Source of the DNA: CBDATG01 sp965200145
Lineage (GTDB): Bacteria > Chloroflexota > Dehalococcoidia > Lucifugimonadales > Lucifugimonadaceae
Reading direction: 5' to 3'
Length of the DNA stretch: 64,000 nt
Assembly (NCBI GenBank): GCA_965200145.1
Contig: CBDATG010000002.1
Coordinates: 310,001-374,000 of the forward strand
In this document: in pieces, positions 54,778 through 62,628 of the stretch
Layout of the letters: each line of letters starts with the position of its first letter
How positions within the stretch are numbered: position 1 is the first letter of the stretch
Program-made: the position numbers and the translations under genes
Notes under the pieces: model-generated
Told to the model about the DNA's origin: nothing
Database searches by the model: none
Seen by the model: the letters and a program-made list of their open reading frames with translations, nothing else

Positions 54778-57700
54778 AATATTGCGCCTGATAAGAGCGT
54801 TAGGAGCAGGATCGTGTAGCCGGGTGCCGCGCCGCCCGCTTCTGGGAGGTCTTCCTCTGGCGCAGGAGTCGCTGGGATGGACGGGACGGTGCCTAGCTTC
54901 GCTACTGCTACTGTTGCTGGTAGCGTTGACACTGCGCCGCACACTGTTAGGTCGCCGGCTTCGGCGCGGACCTTGGTTGTCAGGATGCTTAGGCCACCGT
55001 CTGCTGCGCGTTGTACTGCTACTACGTTGGACAGGTCGGCGCGGAACTCGTCAGGGAATGGTAAGCATACGGTCAGCGGGTCGTCCAGGGTGTATGCCGT
55101 TAGCGGTGCTTGGCCGGACTGCTGTATGCCGTTGATGTCGTAGTAGTTGCCGGCAACGGACATGCTGGCGCCCGGGATGGGGATCGGCGGTGGCAATTGT
55201 GACACGGCCGCGGTTACTCCTAGGACTGTCCGGTCCGGGACGGCGCCTGCGGATGCAGTGACGGTGAGGTTGTCGCCGCTGAATGAGCCGCCATCTACGG
55301 GCGTGAAGACGGTGTATGCTGTGCCTGCGTTGTCTGTCAGCTCAGTGGGTATGATGCCCGCGGGGTTGACCGGGTCGGGTCGTGGGGTTGCATCGGCGGG
55401 TGCGCGAGAGACTCTTATCGTGAACGTTGCGATGCACGGCGCGCGGTCGGCGGCCGTTATCTCCACGGCACCGTCGTGGTGGCTCAGGCAGATGCCATCA
55501 GGTTGAGCTTCAGCTGTCACTCTGTATGTACCGGGCGAGCTCGGTGCTGTGTAGGTCACGCGGCGGGTTTTGTTGGGTGTAGCGAAGCTGCCTCCGCCGG
55601 TGCCGACCTCGGTCCAGCGGAAGACCAACAGGCTGTCTGCACTCGTTGCCAGGCCGTTGTCGAGGGCCTGTTGCGCGTTGTAGACGTCAACGGCTAGTCT
55701 GACAGTATCTCCAGCACGGATGCTAAGCTCGCGCACGACTGGTTTGATGGAATCTACCTCTGGGATACCGACGCGGATGGCACCGCTCACGCTGGACACG
55801 GGACTTGTCGCTGAGGATGCAATGTAGCGCAACTCGACCTGCAACATGATTCCCGATGCGATACCTGTGAGGCGATGTGACTGACTTGAACCCAGTGCTC
55901 CGACATGGTCTACACTCATCCAGTCGGACCAATCAGTTGTTCCTGCTTGACGTGTGCGGAACTCGTATCTGTCAACGCTGAAGCTGGTTGGCGCATCCCA
56001 TCGGAGTAGCAGAGTGCCGGATTCCTCGACGATCTCGAATTGTGCAGGGGCGGCCAGGTCTGGTGCCAGTAGCAGGACGCGCGGAGTGCTTGGGCCTGTC
56101 GCGGTCAGGACCCGCAGCTGCACCTGATAGCCTGTTCCGGCGACGCCGTCCCCTGCCTCGATCGACTTCTCGCCCGATGCAAGATCAATAGCGACTGTGG
56201 ACCATGCACCGGTCCAGTCGGCGTTCGGGTCGGATGGCAGCAGGCGTTGGCGTAGCTGGTACGCGACGAACGTGGAGCTTGAAGCGTGAGTCAACGTCAC
56301 TTCGAGCTTGTCCATGTTCAACGCGAGCGCAGCGTCCGTTGGCACCGTAGCAGAGACGGTCGCCGCATAGGGAGGCGTCCAGTACGGAAGCACATAGCAC
56401 TCGGGGTCCACATCGCCCAGGTACGATGCTCCGTACGGGCCGGCGGTCAACCCGGACGGGCAGGTCATCCCCGGTGCTTGGTACCCGGGAGTTCCGCCAC
56501 CCACAACGTAGTAATCCGTCGTGTTGAGGTCCAGAGTGGTCGGCGTTGTGCCGCCGGCGGCCGCGGTGATGGCGGCGACTATGGCAGTCTTCAAGGTATC
56601 ACCCGCACCATCACCGGAGTAAGAGACGACCTGCGTGCGTACTCCCGTGAAGATCTTCTCGGCGTAGTGATGCTCTGTGATGGTGTTACCGGACAGATGG
56701 AGTCCAACCTTGCCTGCGAAGTCGTTGCCAGCTGGGCGACCGCCCAGGTTTGCCAGCGACTCGAACCAGCGTGTGTTAGCGCGCGTCAAGGCGTTGTCCG
56801 ACAAGTCGAGCCCGTTCAGGTGTGCCAAGGGATCAAACAGCCTGCCAGGGATGCCAGTGTCAGTGAGCGAGTTCCCGTTCAGCAGGAGCATATTGCCTGA
56901 AGTTGCTGAGACGGTCCCGATGCCGGCGAAGAGGTCTGCGGGGAGTGTCGTGAGCGCGTTGTCGCTGATGTCCAGCCAGCGCAACGGGACACCCTGGAAC
57001 AGGCGCGGCGGTAGCGTGGTTAGCGAGTTGCCAGATAGGTTGAAGTGTGCGGCATTCGGCAGGTATGCGAAGTCGTTCAGGTCCAAGGAAGTCAGCCGCG
57101 CCGATGCCGGGTCCGAGCGGCCGGGTCTCAGGTTTAGGGGGTTGGCTTGTGTCGTTGCTGCGTAGTCTCGCAGGTTGTTGATGGTGACGCTCTGAGTATC
57201 GGTGGCCGCTGTGCAATCGCTCAGGCTGGTGATATCGGCCGGAACCGGACCCGCGACACCGTCAGCGAAGGTGTCGTCTTTCAGCAGGCGGATGATCTCG
57301 TTTGCAACGGCCAGGGTTCGGGTGCATAGGTTGACTGTGTCCGTGCCGGTGAGGGCGCGGGCCATTGCCATGGTGCGGTCGTGTCCCCATGCTTTCAGTA
57401 CCGGAAACGTCGTACTGTCTCCGAAGTGCCAGAAGTCGGTGCGCGGTGCCAAGGAGTCGAGCGCGGTGCCATCGGCGGCGTAGTCGTCCCAGTTTGCGAA
57501 CGGGTTGTTGGTCGCCGGCGTGTCGTATCCTGTTGCGGCGACCATCTGCGCCTTGGTGGCGGTCAATCCAGATACGTCGTTCTGGCCAATGGCGGGTTCT
57601 CCGGTGTCGGTAGTGGTGTCTCCGACGCAGTTCAGGAATGTGCTTCGGTTCCAACGGTTACGTCCGCCTATGAGACCGCTGAATCGGTTTTTGTTGATCG

Positions 57701-58535
57701 TTCCTGAGAAGTAGCTGTTGACGCACGTTGCACTACTGGCGCCGGTGTTCGCCGAGCCCCAATCTCCTGCCAATCCTCCGACGAAGAATCGTGAGCTGGA
57801 GCCGACGGTAGTGCCGCGAGCGTAAGAGTGTGCGATCATGCCTGCGCCGGCCGTTGCGTGATTGGGTACTGCGCCTGCGATTCCGCCGGTGTTTGACCCG
57901 TTCACACTGCCGCCTTCGACATATACTCCGATGGCTGTCCCCTGTAGTTCGCTTACCAATCCACCCTTTTGAAGTGCGGTTCCGCTCCCCTGCGGGTTGA
58001 CCACGCCGAGTCCCTCAACCGAGCCGGACCAACCGAGGGTTCGGATCGGTGCCCAATGTGACCCGCTGCCGGTCGGATTGAGGATGCGAAAGCCGTTGCC
58101 GACCAGCTTGGCAGTGTACGTCCCGCCGATTCGGTTGCCGCCGGGCGAGATGTCGGCGATAAGTTCGTATCCGATGCAGGATGCCTGGTCAGGTGTTGCG
58201 GTATTCCCGTCGTGATCGCGGGACGGGCATCCTGCGCCTGTCCTGGCGTTGGGGTAGCCCGTAGTGTTCCAATGCGCCGAGGTGTTCGTTACAATGCCAT
58301 CGCCGTTCGGGTCGTCTTGGATGGACCGCCACTGGTCCACGTTGCTGACCTCGATGAGGCCGTCATCATCAAGATCGTAGTCGACCATCTGCGTCGGCGT
58401 GGTCTGCGCTGCCGAGTAGTGCGCGTTGCCGGCGACGATTCCCAGTGCTAGCAGCAGTAACGCCGCGCTAACTAGAACAAATTTGCGAAAACGGGGGGGG
58501 TCCAAGGGAACTATGGAATTAACAGGAATATGCAT
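54738..58535 (-). CDS. Giant surface protein, copy 2: signal peptide, GLUG, leucine-rich repeats, Fn3, LPEAGG anchor
   Basis: A 1265-residue predicted surface protein. A signal segment (residues 17-45, FRKFVLVSAALLLLALGIVA) is followed by a calcium-loop-like DYDLDDDGLIEV at 52-63, GLUG-like repeats (GGLVSELQGTAIGVYV), leucine-rich repeats at about 440-600 (FNLSGNSLTTLPPRLFQG), Fn3-like domains and a conserved C-terminal module. LPEAGG starts at 1230, then a hydrophobic helix and RRIRRIHV, the layout of a sortase sorting signal (LPxTG variant). The first residues, MHIPVN, are encoded in repeat R4 and the tail in R3. A C8 tract near the start is in frame. Its probable role is adhesion; the partner is unknown. 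Confidence 0.85.
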   Translation of the reverse strand: MHIPVNSIVPLDPPRFRKFVLVSAALLLLALGIVAGNAHYSAAQTTPTQMVDYDLDDDGLIEVSNVDQWRSIQDDPNGDGIVTNTSAHWNTTGYPNARTGAGCPSRDHDGNTATPDQASCIGYELIADISPGGNRIGGTYTAKLVGNGFRILNPTGSGSHWAPIRTLGWSGSVEGLGVVNPQGSGTALQKGGLVSELQGTAIGVYVEGGSVNGSNTGGIAGAVPNHATAGAGMIAHSYARGTTVGSSSRFFVGGLAGDWGSANTGASSATCVNSYFSGTINKNRFSGLIGGRNRWNRSTFLNCVGDTTTDTGEPAIGQNDVSGLTATKAQMVAATGYDTPATNNPFANWDDYAADGTALDSLAPRTDFWHFGDSTTFPVLKAWGHDRTMAMARALTGTDTVNLCTRTLAVANEIIRLLKDDTFADGVAGPVPADITSLSDCTAATDTQSVTINNLRDYAATTQANPLNLRPGRSDPASARLTSLDLNDFAYLPNAAHFNLSGNSLTTLPPRLFQGVPLRWLDISDNALTTLPADLFAGIGTVSATSGNMLLLNGNSLTDTGIPGRLFDPLAHLNGLDLSDNALTRANTRWFESLANLGGRPAGNDFAGKVGLHLSGNTITEHHYAEKIFTGVRTQVVSYSGDGAGDTLKTAIVAAITAAAGGTTPTTLDLNTTDYYVVGGGTPGYQAPGMTCPSGLTAGPYGASYLGDVDPECYVLPYWTPPYAATVSATVPTDAALALNMDKLEVTLTHASSSTFVAYQLRQRLLPSDPNADWTGAWSTVAIDLASGEKSIEAGDGVAGTGYQVQLRVLTATGPSTPRVLLLAPDLAAPAQFEIVEESGTLLLRWDAPTSFSVDRYEFRTRQAGTTDWSDWMSVDHVGALGSSQSHRLTGIASGIMLQVELRYIASSATSPVSSVSGAIRVGIPEVDSIKPVVRELSIRAGDTVRLAVDVYNAQQALDNGLATSADSLLVFRWTEVGTGGGSFATPNKTRRVTYTAPSSPGTYRVTAEAQPDGICLSHHDGAVEITAADRAPCIATFTIRVSRAPADATPRPDPVNPAGIIPTELTDNAGTAYTVFTPVDGGSFSGDNLTVTASAGAVPDRTVLGVTAAVSQLPPPIPIPGASMSVAGNYYDINGIQQSGQAPLTAYTLDDPLTVCLPFPDEFRADLSNVVAVQRAADGGLSILTTKVRAEAGDLTVCGAVSTLPATVAVAKLGTVPSIPATPAPEEDLPEAGGAAPGYTILLLTLLSGAILLTMMRRIRRIHV
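58493..58500 (-). repeat. Homopolymer tract C8 in the 5' end of surface protein copy 2
   Basis: Eight consecutive G on the plus strand, encoding Pro-Pro within DPPR just before the membrane part of the signal peptide. The length keeps the gene in frame; loss or gain of one base would stop translation early. Confidence 0.85.
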
Positions 58536-58657
58536 GATATGGCAGGATAAGTGGGCTGATGCAAGTGCTGCTAGCGCGTTGTGCTGTAACGCGCACGTAA
58601 TTGTAACATGATATAACGATAACCATCCTGGACTATCCTGCCTATCCCTGTTAATTC
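58515..58657. repeat. Dispersed inverted repeat R4 (143 bp)
   Basis: The ends GGAATTAACAG and CTGTTAATTCC are perfectly inverted. The inner part (GCGCGTTGTGCTGTAACGCG) can form a second stem and resembles the interior of R5. The left arm supplies the start codon of surface protein copy 2. R4 and R5 appear to be the long form of the element and R1-R3 the short form. Confidence 0.88.
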
Positions 58658-58732
58658 CCTTAGGTTATGGTAAGATGACACGAAGGCGTGCCATCAACAG
58701 ACTAGACGACACACGCCCCTCGGTCCTTCAAC

Positions 58733-58737
58733 GGAGG
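58733..58737 (+). promoter_or_regulatory. Ribosome binding site GGAGG of the small-gene module
   Basis: GGAGG is eight bases before ATG 58746. A TAAGAT hexamer at 58671-58676, just outside repeat R4, is a possible -10 for the module. Confidence 0.5.
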
Positions 58738-58745
58738 TTGAGCAG

Positions 58746-58973
58746 ATGGCGCAATCAGCAACGGTAAACGGAACCTCACTTATCAACGACTCTGGCGGCA
58801 TGGTCCAGCATGTCTTCGCAGTTGACTCGATGGAGGTTACCAACAGGGTCAGACTGCGATTGAAGATCGATCCAGAGGACGGTAGCGTGATCCACCGCGA
58901 TGTTGACCTAGACATCAACTGGGAAGAGATCAACGCTCTGGAGGCACGAATGCTGGCGAGCCGGGATGCTTGA
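58746..58973 (+). CDS. 75-residue protein, small-gene module member 1 (paralogue of member 5)
   Basis: It starts MAQSATVNGTS and has the core KIDPEDGSVIHRDVDLDINW and ends LEARMLASRDA. Member 5 carries the corresponding SIDPNDGSVLHRELDMDIDI and ends LEEQILASRHA, a clear family relationship. No known family comes to mind. The pattern suggests a beta-rich core followed by a short acidic helix, soluble and cytoplasmic. It is the first of five closely spaced genes between repeats R4 and R5, with a good ribosome site. Confidence 0.72.
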   Translation: MAQSATVNGTSLINDSGGMVQHVFAVDSMEVTNRVRLRLKIDPEDGSVIHRDVDLDINWEEINALEARMLASRDA

Positions 58974-59060
58974 AGGTTAGCCAACCATGCACAGACTGTT
59001 GAAACCTGCGTGGACGTAGTCCGCACGGCGCATCAGTTTTGATGGAAACGAGGTAATACT

Positions 59061-59246
59061 TTGGCGATTGCTTGCGGAATCATAGTAGGTGGACTGATCG
59101 GCGGAGTCGTGGGAGCTATCCTGACGGCGGTATCTGTTGGGGTCCTCGGGTTCGGTGGCGGAGTCGTTGTGTTGATCCAAATTGGATGCATCGGGCTCGG
59201 CGCGTGGTTGGGTTACAGAATGGCGACCCGGCCATCGAGTTACTGA
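59061..59246 (+). CDS. 61-residue glycine-rich membrane protein, module member 2
   Basis: Almost entirely hydrophobic with many glycines: IIVGGLIGGVVGAILTAVSV, then LGFGGGVVVLIQIGCIGLGA. The GxxxG-like spacing is that of glycine-zipper helices that pack together in membranes. It probably has two membrane segments with a short basic C-terminus. The start is TTG at 59061 with GAGG about seven bases before. The function is unknown; small hydrophobic partners of this kind occur in toxin, holin-like and stress proteins, but nothing here identifies one. Confidence 0.6.
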   Translation: MAIACGIIVGGLIGGVVGAILTAVSVGVLGFGGGVVVLIQIGCIGLGAWLGYRMATRPSSY

Positions 59247-59449
59247 ACGACGACGCGTAACGAACCGCGCCGAAGAGTGTTTGGCATTGAGCAGTCTCTG
59301 CCCACGGGGTGTTATCACTTGCATGGAAGCGACATCTCAACGCGGCGTTCCTGGCGTTTTCGCTTGGCCTTGGGACCACTAGGCGCGAATGGTTGTTGTA
59401 TTATGTTGGCATAGATGCTCATGTGACACGCATTGCTGAGGAGTGTGAG
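59247..59449. other. 203-base gap inside the small-gene module
   Basis: The frame of member 3 is open through part of this gap from 59309, but with no ribosome site. An AT-rich stretch TTGTTGTATTATGTT near 59392-59406 could contain a promoter for members 3-5. Nothing else is evident. Confidence 0.35.
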
Positions 59450-59722
59450 ATGGTAACTGCAGATAGGATCGAGATCCGTGAACTCTATGAGTTTCAGCTC
59501 TTTGAGCGCGGTTCCGATGGGGAACCTGTGCCGTTCGGCGAACCGAAACGCTCGTTACAGCGCGTAATGATTTTCGAAGGCGAGCATCACGGTATTGAAG
59601 AGGGACGATGGTACGCCGTGAAGCGACGGCACATCACCATAGACGAGGAGGGAAACGCCGAGTTTGGGAGGTGGTCTAAGCTAACCGAGTGGAAACGACC
59701 TTCGACTTCACCGATTGATTGA
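59450..59722 (+). CDS. 90-residue charged protein, module member 3
   Basis: It starts MVTADRIEIRELYEFQLFER and is rich in Glu, Arg and Lys, with beta-like strands (RVMIFEGEHHGIEEGRWYAV) and no membrane segment. The ATG is chosen for the GAGGAG six bases before it; an upstream extension to 59309 is possible. I do not recognise a family. It overlaps member 4 by eight bases, so the two are probably co-translated. Confidence 0.6.
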   Translation: MVTADRIEIRELYEFQLFERGSDGEPVPFGEPKRSLQRVMIFEGEHHGIEEGRWYAVKRRHITIDEEGNAEFGRWSKLTEWKRPSTSPID

Positions 59723-59948
59723 GGAACTTTGGGACCAGGTCCCAGCGTGGCTGAAGTGGGTTGTTTGGCTCGGATTTTGGGCTTGGCTAGGTCTACGTCG
59801 CCTATGGCGTGGTCTTCCAGATAACCTAATCGTTTTCGGCCTGCGAATGAAGCGCGGCGGCGGCCGCAACTACATCGGCACCAAGTCACGCACATGGGCC
59901 GCATGGGGCGACGGCTCATTCATGAACGACGACGATGCGAATTCCTGA
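59715..59948 (+). CDS. 77-residue Trp-rich membrane-associated protein, module member 4
   Basis: It has one hydrophobic, tryptophan-rich segment (LKWVVWLGFWAWLGLRRLW) followed by a glycine- and arginine-rich soluble tail (MKRGGGRNYIG) and ends MNDDDANS. The TTG start at 59715 lies inside the end of member 3. It looks like a single-pass or peripheral membrane protein. No family is recognised. Confidence 0.55.
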   Translation: MIEELWDQVPAWLKWVVWLGFWAWLGLRRLWRGLPDNLIVFGLRMKRGGGRNYIGTKSRTWAAWGDGSFMNDDDANS

Positions 59949-60037
59949 GCGGAGCCTATAGGTGCATCATCGCTACACCCCTCATTGCGTTTCACGACCT
60001 TTGTGCCTACGTAATTTCAGTTCCAAAGGAGAGAACG

Positions 60038-60259
60038 ATGGCGCGAGCTACAGTGCGATTCGGATCACAGGACGCAAAGACAAACCTAGATAGACACATC
60101 GTGGCGCGAGATTCAGGGAAGATCACTTGCGAAGTGCATCTCCAGCTGTCGATCGACCCAAACGACGGTTCCGTGTTGCATCGCGAGCTGGACATGGACA
60201 TAGACATTGACTCGATAAAGGGGCTAGAGGAACAGATTCTCGCGAGCAGGCATGCTTGA
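60038..60259 (+). CDS. 73-residue protein, small-gene module member 5 (paralogue of member 1)
   Basis: It starts MARATVRFGSQDAKTNLDRH and contains SIDPNDGSVLHRELDMDIDI, matching member 1 in sequence, spacing and C-terminal helix (ILASRHA against MLASRDA). AAAGGAGAG lies a few bases upstream of the ATG. The N-terminal third differs between the two. It ends nine bases before repeat R5. The paired copies at both ends of the module suggest duplication or that the family is the functional core. Confidence 0.7.
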   Translation: MARATVRFGSQDAKTNLDRHIVARDSGKITCEVHLQLSIDPNDGSVLHRELDMDIDIDSIKGLEEQILASRHA

Positions 60260-60267
60260 GTCGCATG

Positions 60268-60410
60268 GGAATTAACAGAAATATGCAGGATATTGCAGGA
60301 TAAGTGTACATGTCAGTGGTGGCTCGCGTGTTGTGGTTTGACGCGCTCGTCGCTAAACACAGTTCACCGTGATATCATCCTGGCCTATCCTGCCTATCCC
60401 TGCTAATCCC
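60268..60410. repeat. Dispersed inverted repeat R5 (143 bp)
   Basis: The left arm is GGAATTAACAGAAATATGCA and on to CAGGAT; the right arm is ATCCTGGCCTATCCTGCCTA, ending CCCTGCTAATCCC. The interior (GCGTGTTGTGGTTTGACGCG) parallels R4. It closes the cassette array on the right. Confidence 0.88.
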
Positions 60411-60545
60411 CGGCTGAGGAGTGTGAGCATGTACGACGCTTCGGCACCATCCGCCTTCCCCCCAACCTCACTTGGTATGCGACCAGCTGCGTGGTAGGCA
60501 GACGGTTACCATCCGAAGCGTACGCAGTCCCGCGTTCGGTTACGA
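60411..60545. other. Gap between repeat R5 and hydroxyacid dehydrogenase copy 2
   Basis: This 135-base stretch is downstream of the leftward dehydrogenase gene. I see no gene or clear terminator in it. Confidence 0.4.
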
Positions 60546-61598
60546 CTACACCATCACAAGCCAGTCCACCGGGTCCTTCCTCGCCGCAACGTGGTGCTTC
60601 ACCTCTGGGTTGATTAGCGACATTGGCCAGTAGTCGGTCGCTATGCGTATCGCCTCTTCGCCCAACTGGGTGTTGGCGCGCTCCCATGCCACCTCGCTGT
60701 AGGAGGCGTAGTGGTTTGTTACCGATACATTGTCCATCTTGAGCAACGGGTTGTTGGGGTCTATCGGTTCCTGCTCGAAGACATCCAAGCCCGCACCTGC
60801 AATCTGGCCGGTTTGTAGAGCCTCGATCAATGCCTCCTCGTCGTGTGTCGGACCGCGAGAGCAGTTGATGAAGTAGGCAGTCGGTTTCATCGCCTTGAAG
60901 AAGTCGGCGTTGAACATGTGGTACGTCTCATCGTTGAGGAAGATGTGCGCCGAGACGTAGTCGGATTCCCTTGCGATCTCGTGCGGCGTTCGCACCATGT
61001 CGACGCCGTACTCCTTGGCATCCCACGACGACAGATACGGGTCATGTGCGATAACGTTCATGTTGAATGCCCGCGCCTTGCGTGCGACTGCGCGCCCGAT
61101 GTTGCCAAGCCCAACGATGCCGAATGTTTGACCGGAGATGTGTCCCATCGGGGGAAGGTGTTGGCGCGTCCACTCGCCGGCCTTGACCAGCTTGTCATGC
61201 AACACGAACTTGCGCGCACACACTAGGAAGTGCATCATCGTGTGATTCGACACCTCTTCCGTGCCGAAGGATGCAGTGTTGGAGAGAATGACACCGTTTT
61301 CGGCCGCGGTCTGAAGGTCCATGCCATCGTAGCCGTGCCCGAAAGAAACAAGACCCTTGCACCTGCCGTTGTTGCCCATGTGCGAGAACAGGCTCGGGTC
61401 CCAGCCATGCCCTTGGTTTATGGCGCAATCTGCGTCTTGCAGAGCCTCGATCAGTTCGCCCTCGGAGCTTCCGGCGTAACGAACGAACTCCGCGCCATAT
61501 TCACGCACAGCTCGCGACTGCTGTTCCGTCTGCGACGCGTCGTGAGTGTCGCCGCCTTGCGGACCCAGATAGAGGATGCGAATGTTGGAATTGGACAT
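60546..61598 (-). CDS. D-2-hydroxyacid dehydrogenase (copy 2)
   Basis: A 350-residue NAD-dependent dehydrogenase with GIVGLGNIGRAVARKA, catalytic Arg in NCSRGPTHDE, Glu in FEQEPIDP, and His in TNHYASYS where relatives have PHxAG. It resembles copy 1 in the C-terminal NAD domain (DPNNPLLKMDNV is shared). The substrate is unknown. It is 67 bases downstream of copy 3 on the same strand, so those two are probably co-transcribed. Right of the cassette array, it may once have adjoined copy 1. Confidence 0.9.
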   Translation of the reverse strand: MSNSNIRILYLGPQGGDTHDASQTEQQSRAVREYGAEFVRYAGSSEGELIEALQDADCAINQGHGWDPSLFSHMGNNGRCKGLVSFGHGYDGMDLQTAAENGVILSNTASFGTEEVSNHTMMHFLVCARKFVLHDKLVKAGEWTRQHLPPMGHISGQTFGIVGLGNIGRAVARKARAFNMNVIAHDPYLSSWDAKEYGVDMVRTPHEIARESDYVSAHIFLNDETYHMFNADFFKAMKPTAYFINCSRGPTHDEEALIEALQTGQIAGAGLDVFEQEPIDPNNPLLKMDNVSVTNHYASYSEVAWERANTQLGEEAIRIATDYWPMSLINPEVKHHVAARKDPVDWLVMV

Positions 61599-61665
61599 GA
61601 TGTCTCCTTTGTGTGAATGAATGCGATGGTCGGTTAACAGGATATACCGAATGCGAGCCGTTGGT

Positions 61666-62628
61666 TCAACGAGGTGTTACAACGGACTCCGGCTGTCCGC
61701 CGTTCCAGACGCGTTGCATGTTTTCAAACGCAAACGTGACCCGACGCGGATAGGACTCGGACGACTTGCCTGCTACATGAGGCGCCACGACGACGTTGTC
61801 CATCGTCAGCAGGGGATTATCAGGATCCACTGGCTCCTGTTCAAACACATCCAGACCTGCGCCCCTGATCTTGCCTTCGCGCAACACCGATATCAACGCC
61901 GCTTCATCTACGACCGGACCGCGGCACGTGTTGATCAGGATGGCATCGGGTTTCATCAACGCCAGTTCAGGTCCGCCGATCAGCTGCGTGCTGCTGCTAT
62001 TCAGGTCGGCGTGTAGCGTGACGATGTCCGACCGCCGCATCAGGTCGTGCAGTTCAACACGCTCGGCACCGAACTCCTCCGCGCGCTCTGATCGCACTGG
62101 GTCGTAGTAGAGAGTCTCCGTCTCGAATCCGCGTAGCATTCCCGCGATCGTCGACCCGATCCTTCCCGCACCGACTATGCCAACGGTCTTCCCGAAGAGT
62201 TCGTAAGAGCTGTAGCCGTCTAGCTTTGGGCGCATCCATGCACCATCCCGAGTGTCTTGATGCGCCAATGGCAGGTGGCGGTTGCAAGCGAAGATCAGCG
62301 TCATGGCGAACTCGGCGACCGGGACAGCGTTTGCTCCGCCGTTGTTGGCGACCGGGATTCCCAGCTCACCTGCCAGCTCCAGATCCACGCCGTCATATCC
62401 CGCGGAGCAGAGCTGCACCAGCTTCGCATTGCGGGCTGCATTGAGAATGTCACTCGTGACACCGTGCCCGAATGTGAGGATGAAGTCAGCTTCGGCCGCC
62501 AACGCCTGCGTCTCGGCAGCGGGTGTGTCGGGAGTGCAGACGGACAGGTCATATCCCTCCGGACACATCTCTTCTGCCGTCTTCAGCAAAGGGAGTGCGG
62601 GACCTGACAGGACTAAGACTTTGGGCAT
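61666..62628 (-). CDS. D-2-hydroxyacid dehydrogenase (copy 3)
   Basis: A 320-residue NAD-dependent dehydrogenase with GIVGAGRIGSTIAGML, Arg in NTCRGPVVDEA, Glu in FEQEPVDPDNPLL and His in APHVAGKS. All catalytic residues are present. The ATG at 62628 begins MPKVLVLSG, the usual first strand; a longer reading has no match. The substrate is unknown. It probably leads a two-gene unit with copy 2. Confidence 0.92.
   Translation of the reverse strand: MPKVLVLSGPALPLLKTAEEMCPEGYDLSVCTPDTPAAETQALAAEADFILTFGHGVTSDILNAARNAKLVQLCSAGYDGVDLELAGELGIPVANNGGANAVPVAEFAMTLIFACNRHLPLAHQDTRDGAWMRPKLDGYSSYELFGKTVGIVGAGRIGSTIAGMLRGFETETLYYDPVRSERAEEFGAERVELHDLMRRSDIVTLHADLNSSSTQLIGGPELALMKPDAILINTCRGPVVDEAALISVLREGKIRGAGLDVFEQEPVDPDNPLLTMDNVVVAPHVAGKSSESYPRRVTFAFENMQRVWNGGQPESVVTPR

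Noticed and set aside
48933..60410. CRISPR array or integron attC sites for the repeats
   Set aside because: The copies are kilobases apart, imperfectly inverted and without uniform spacers; no cas gene, integrase of the integron type, or GTTRRRY core was seen.
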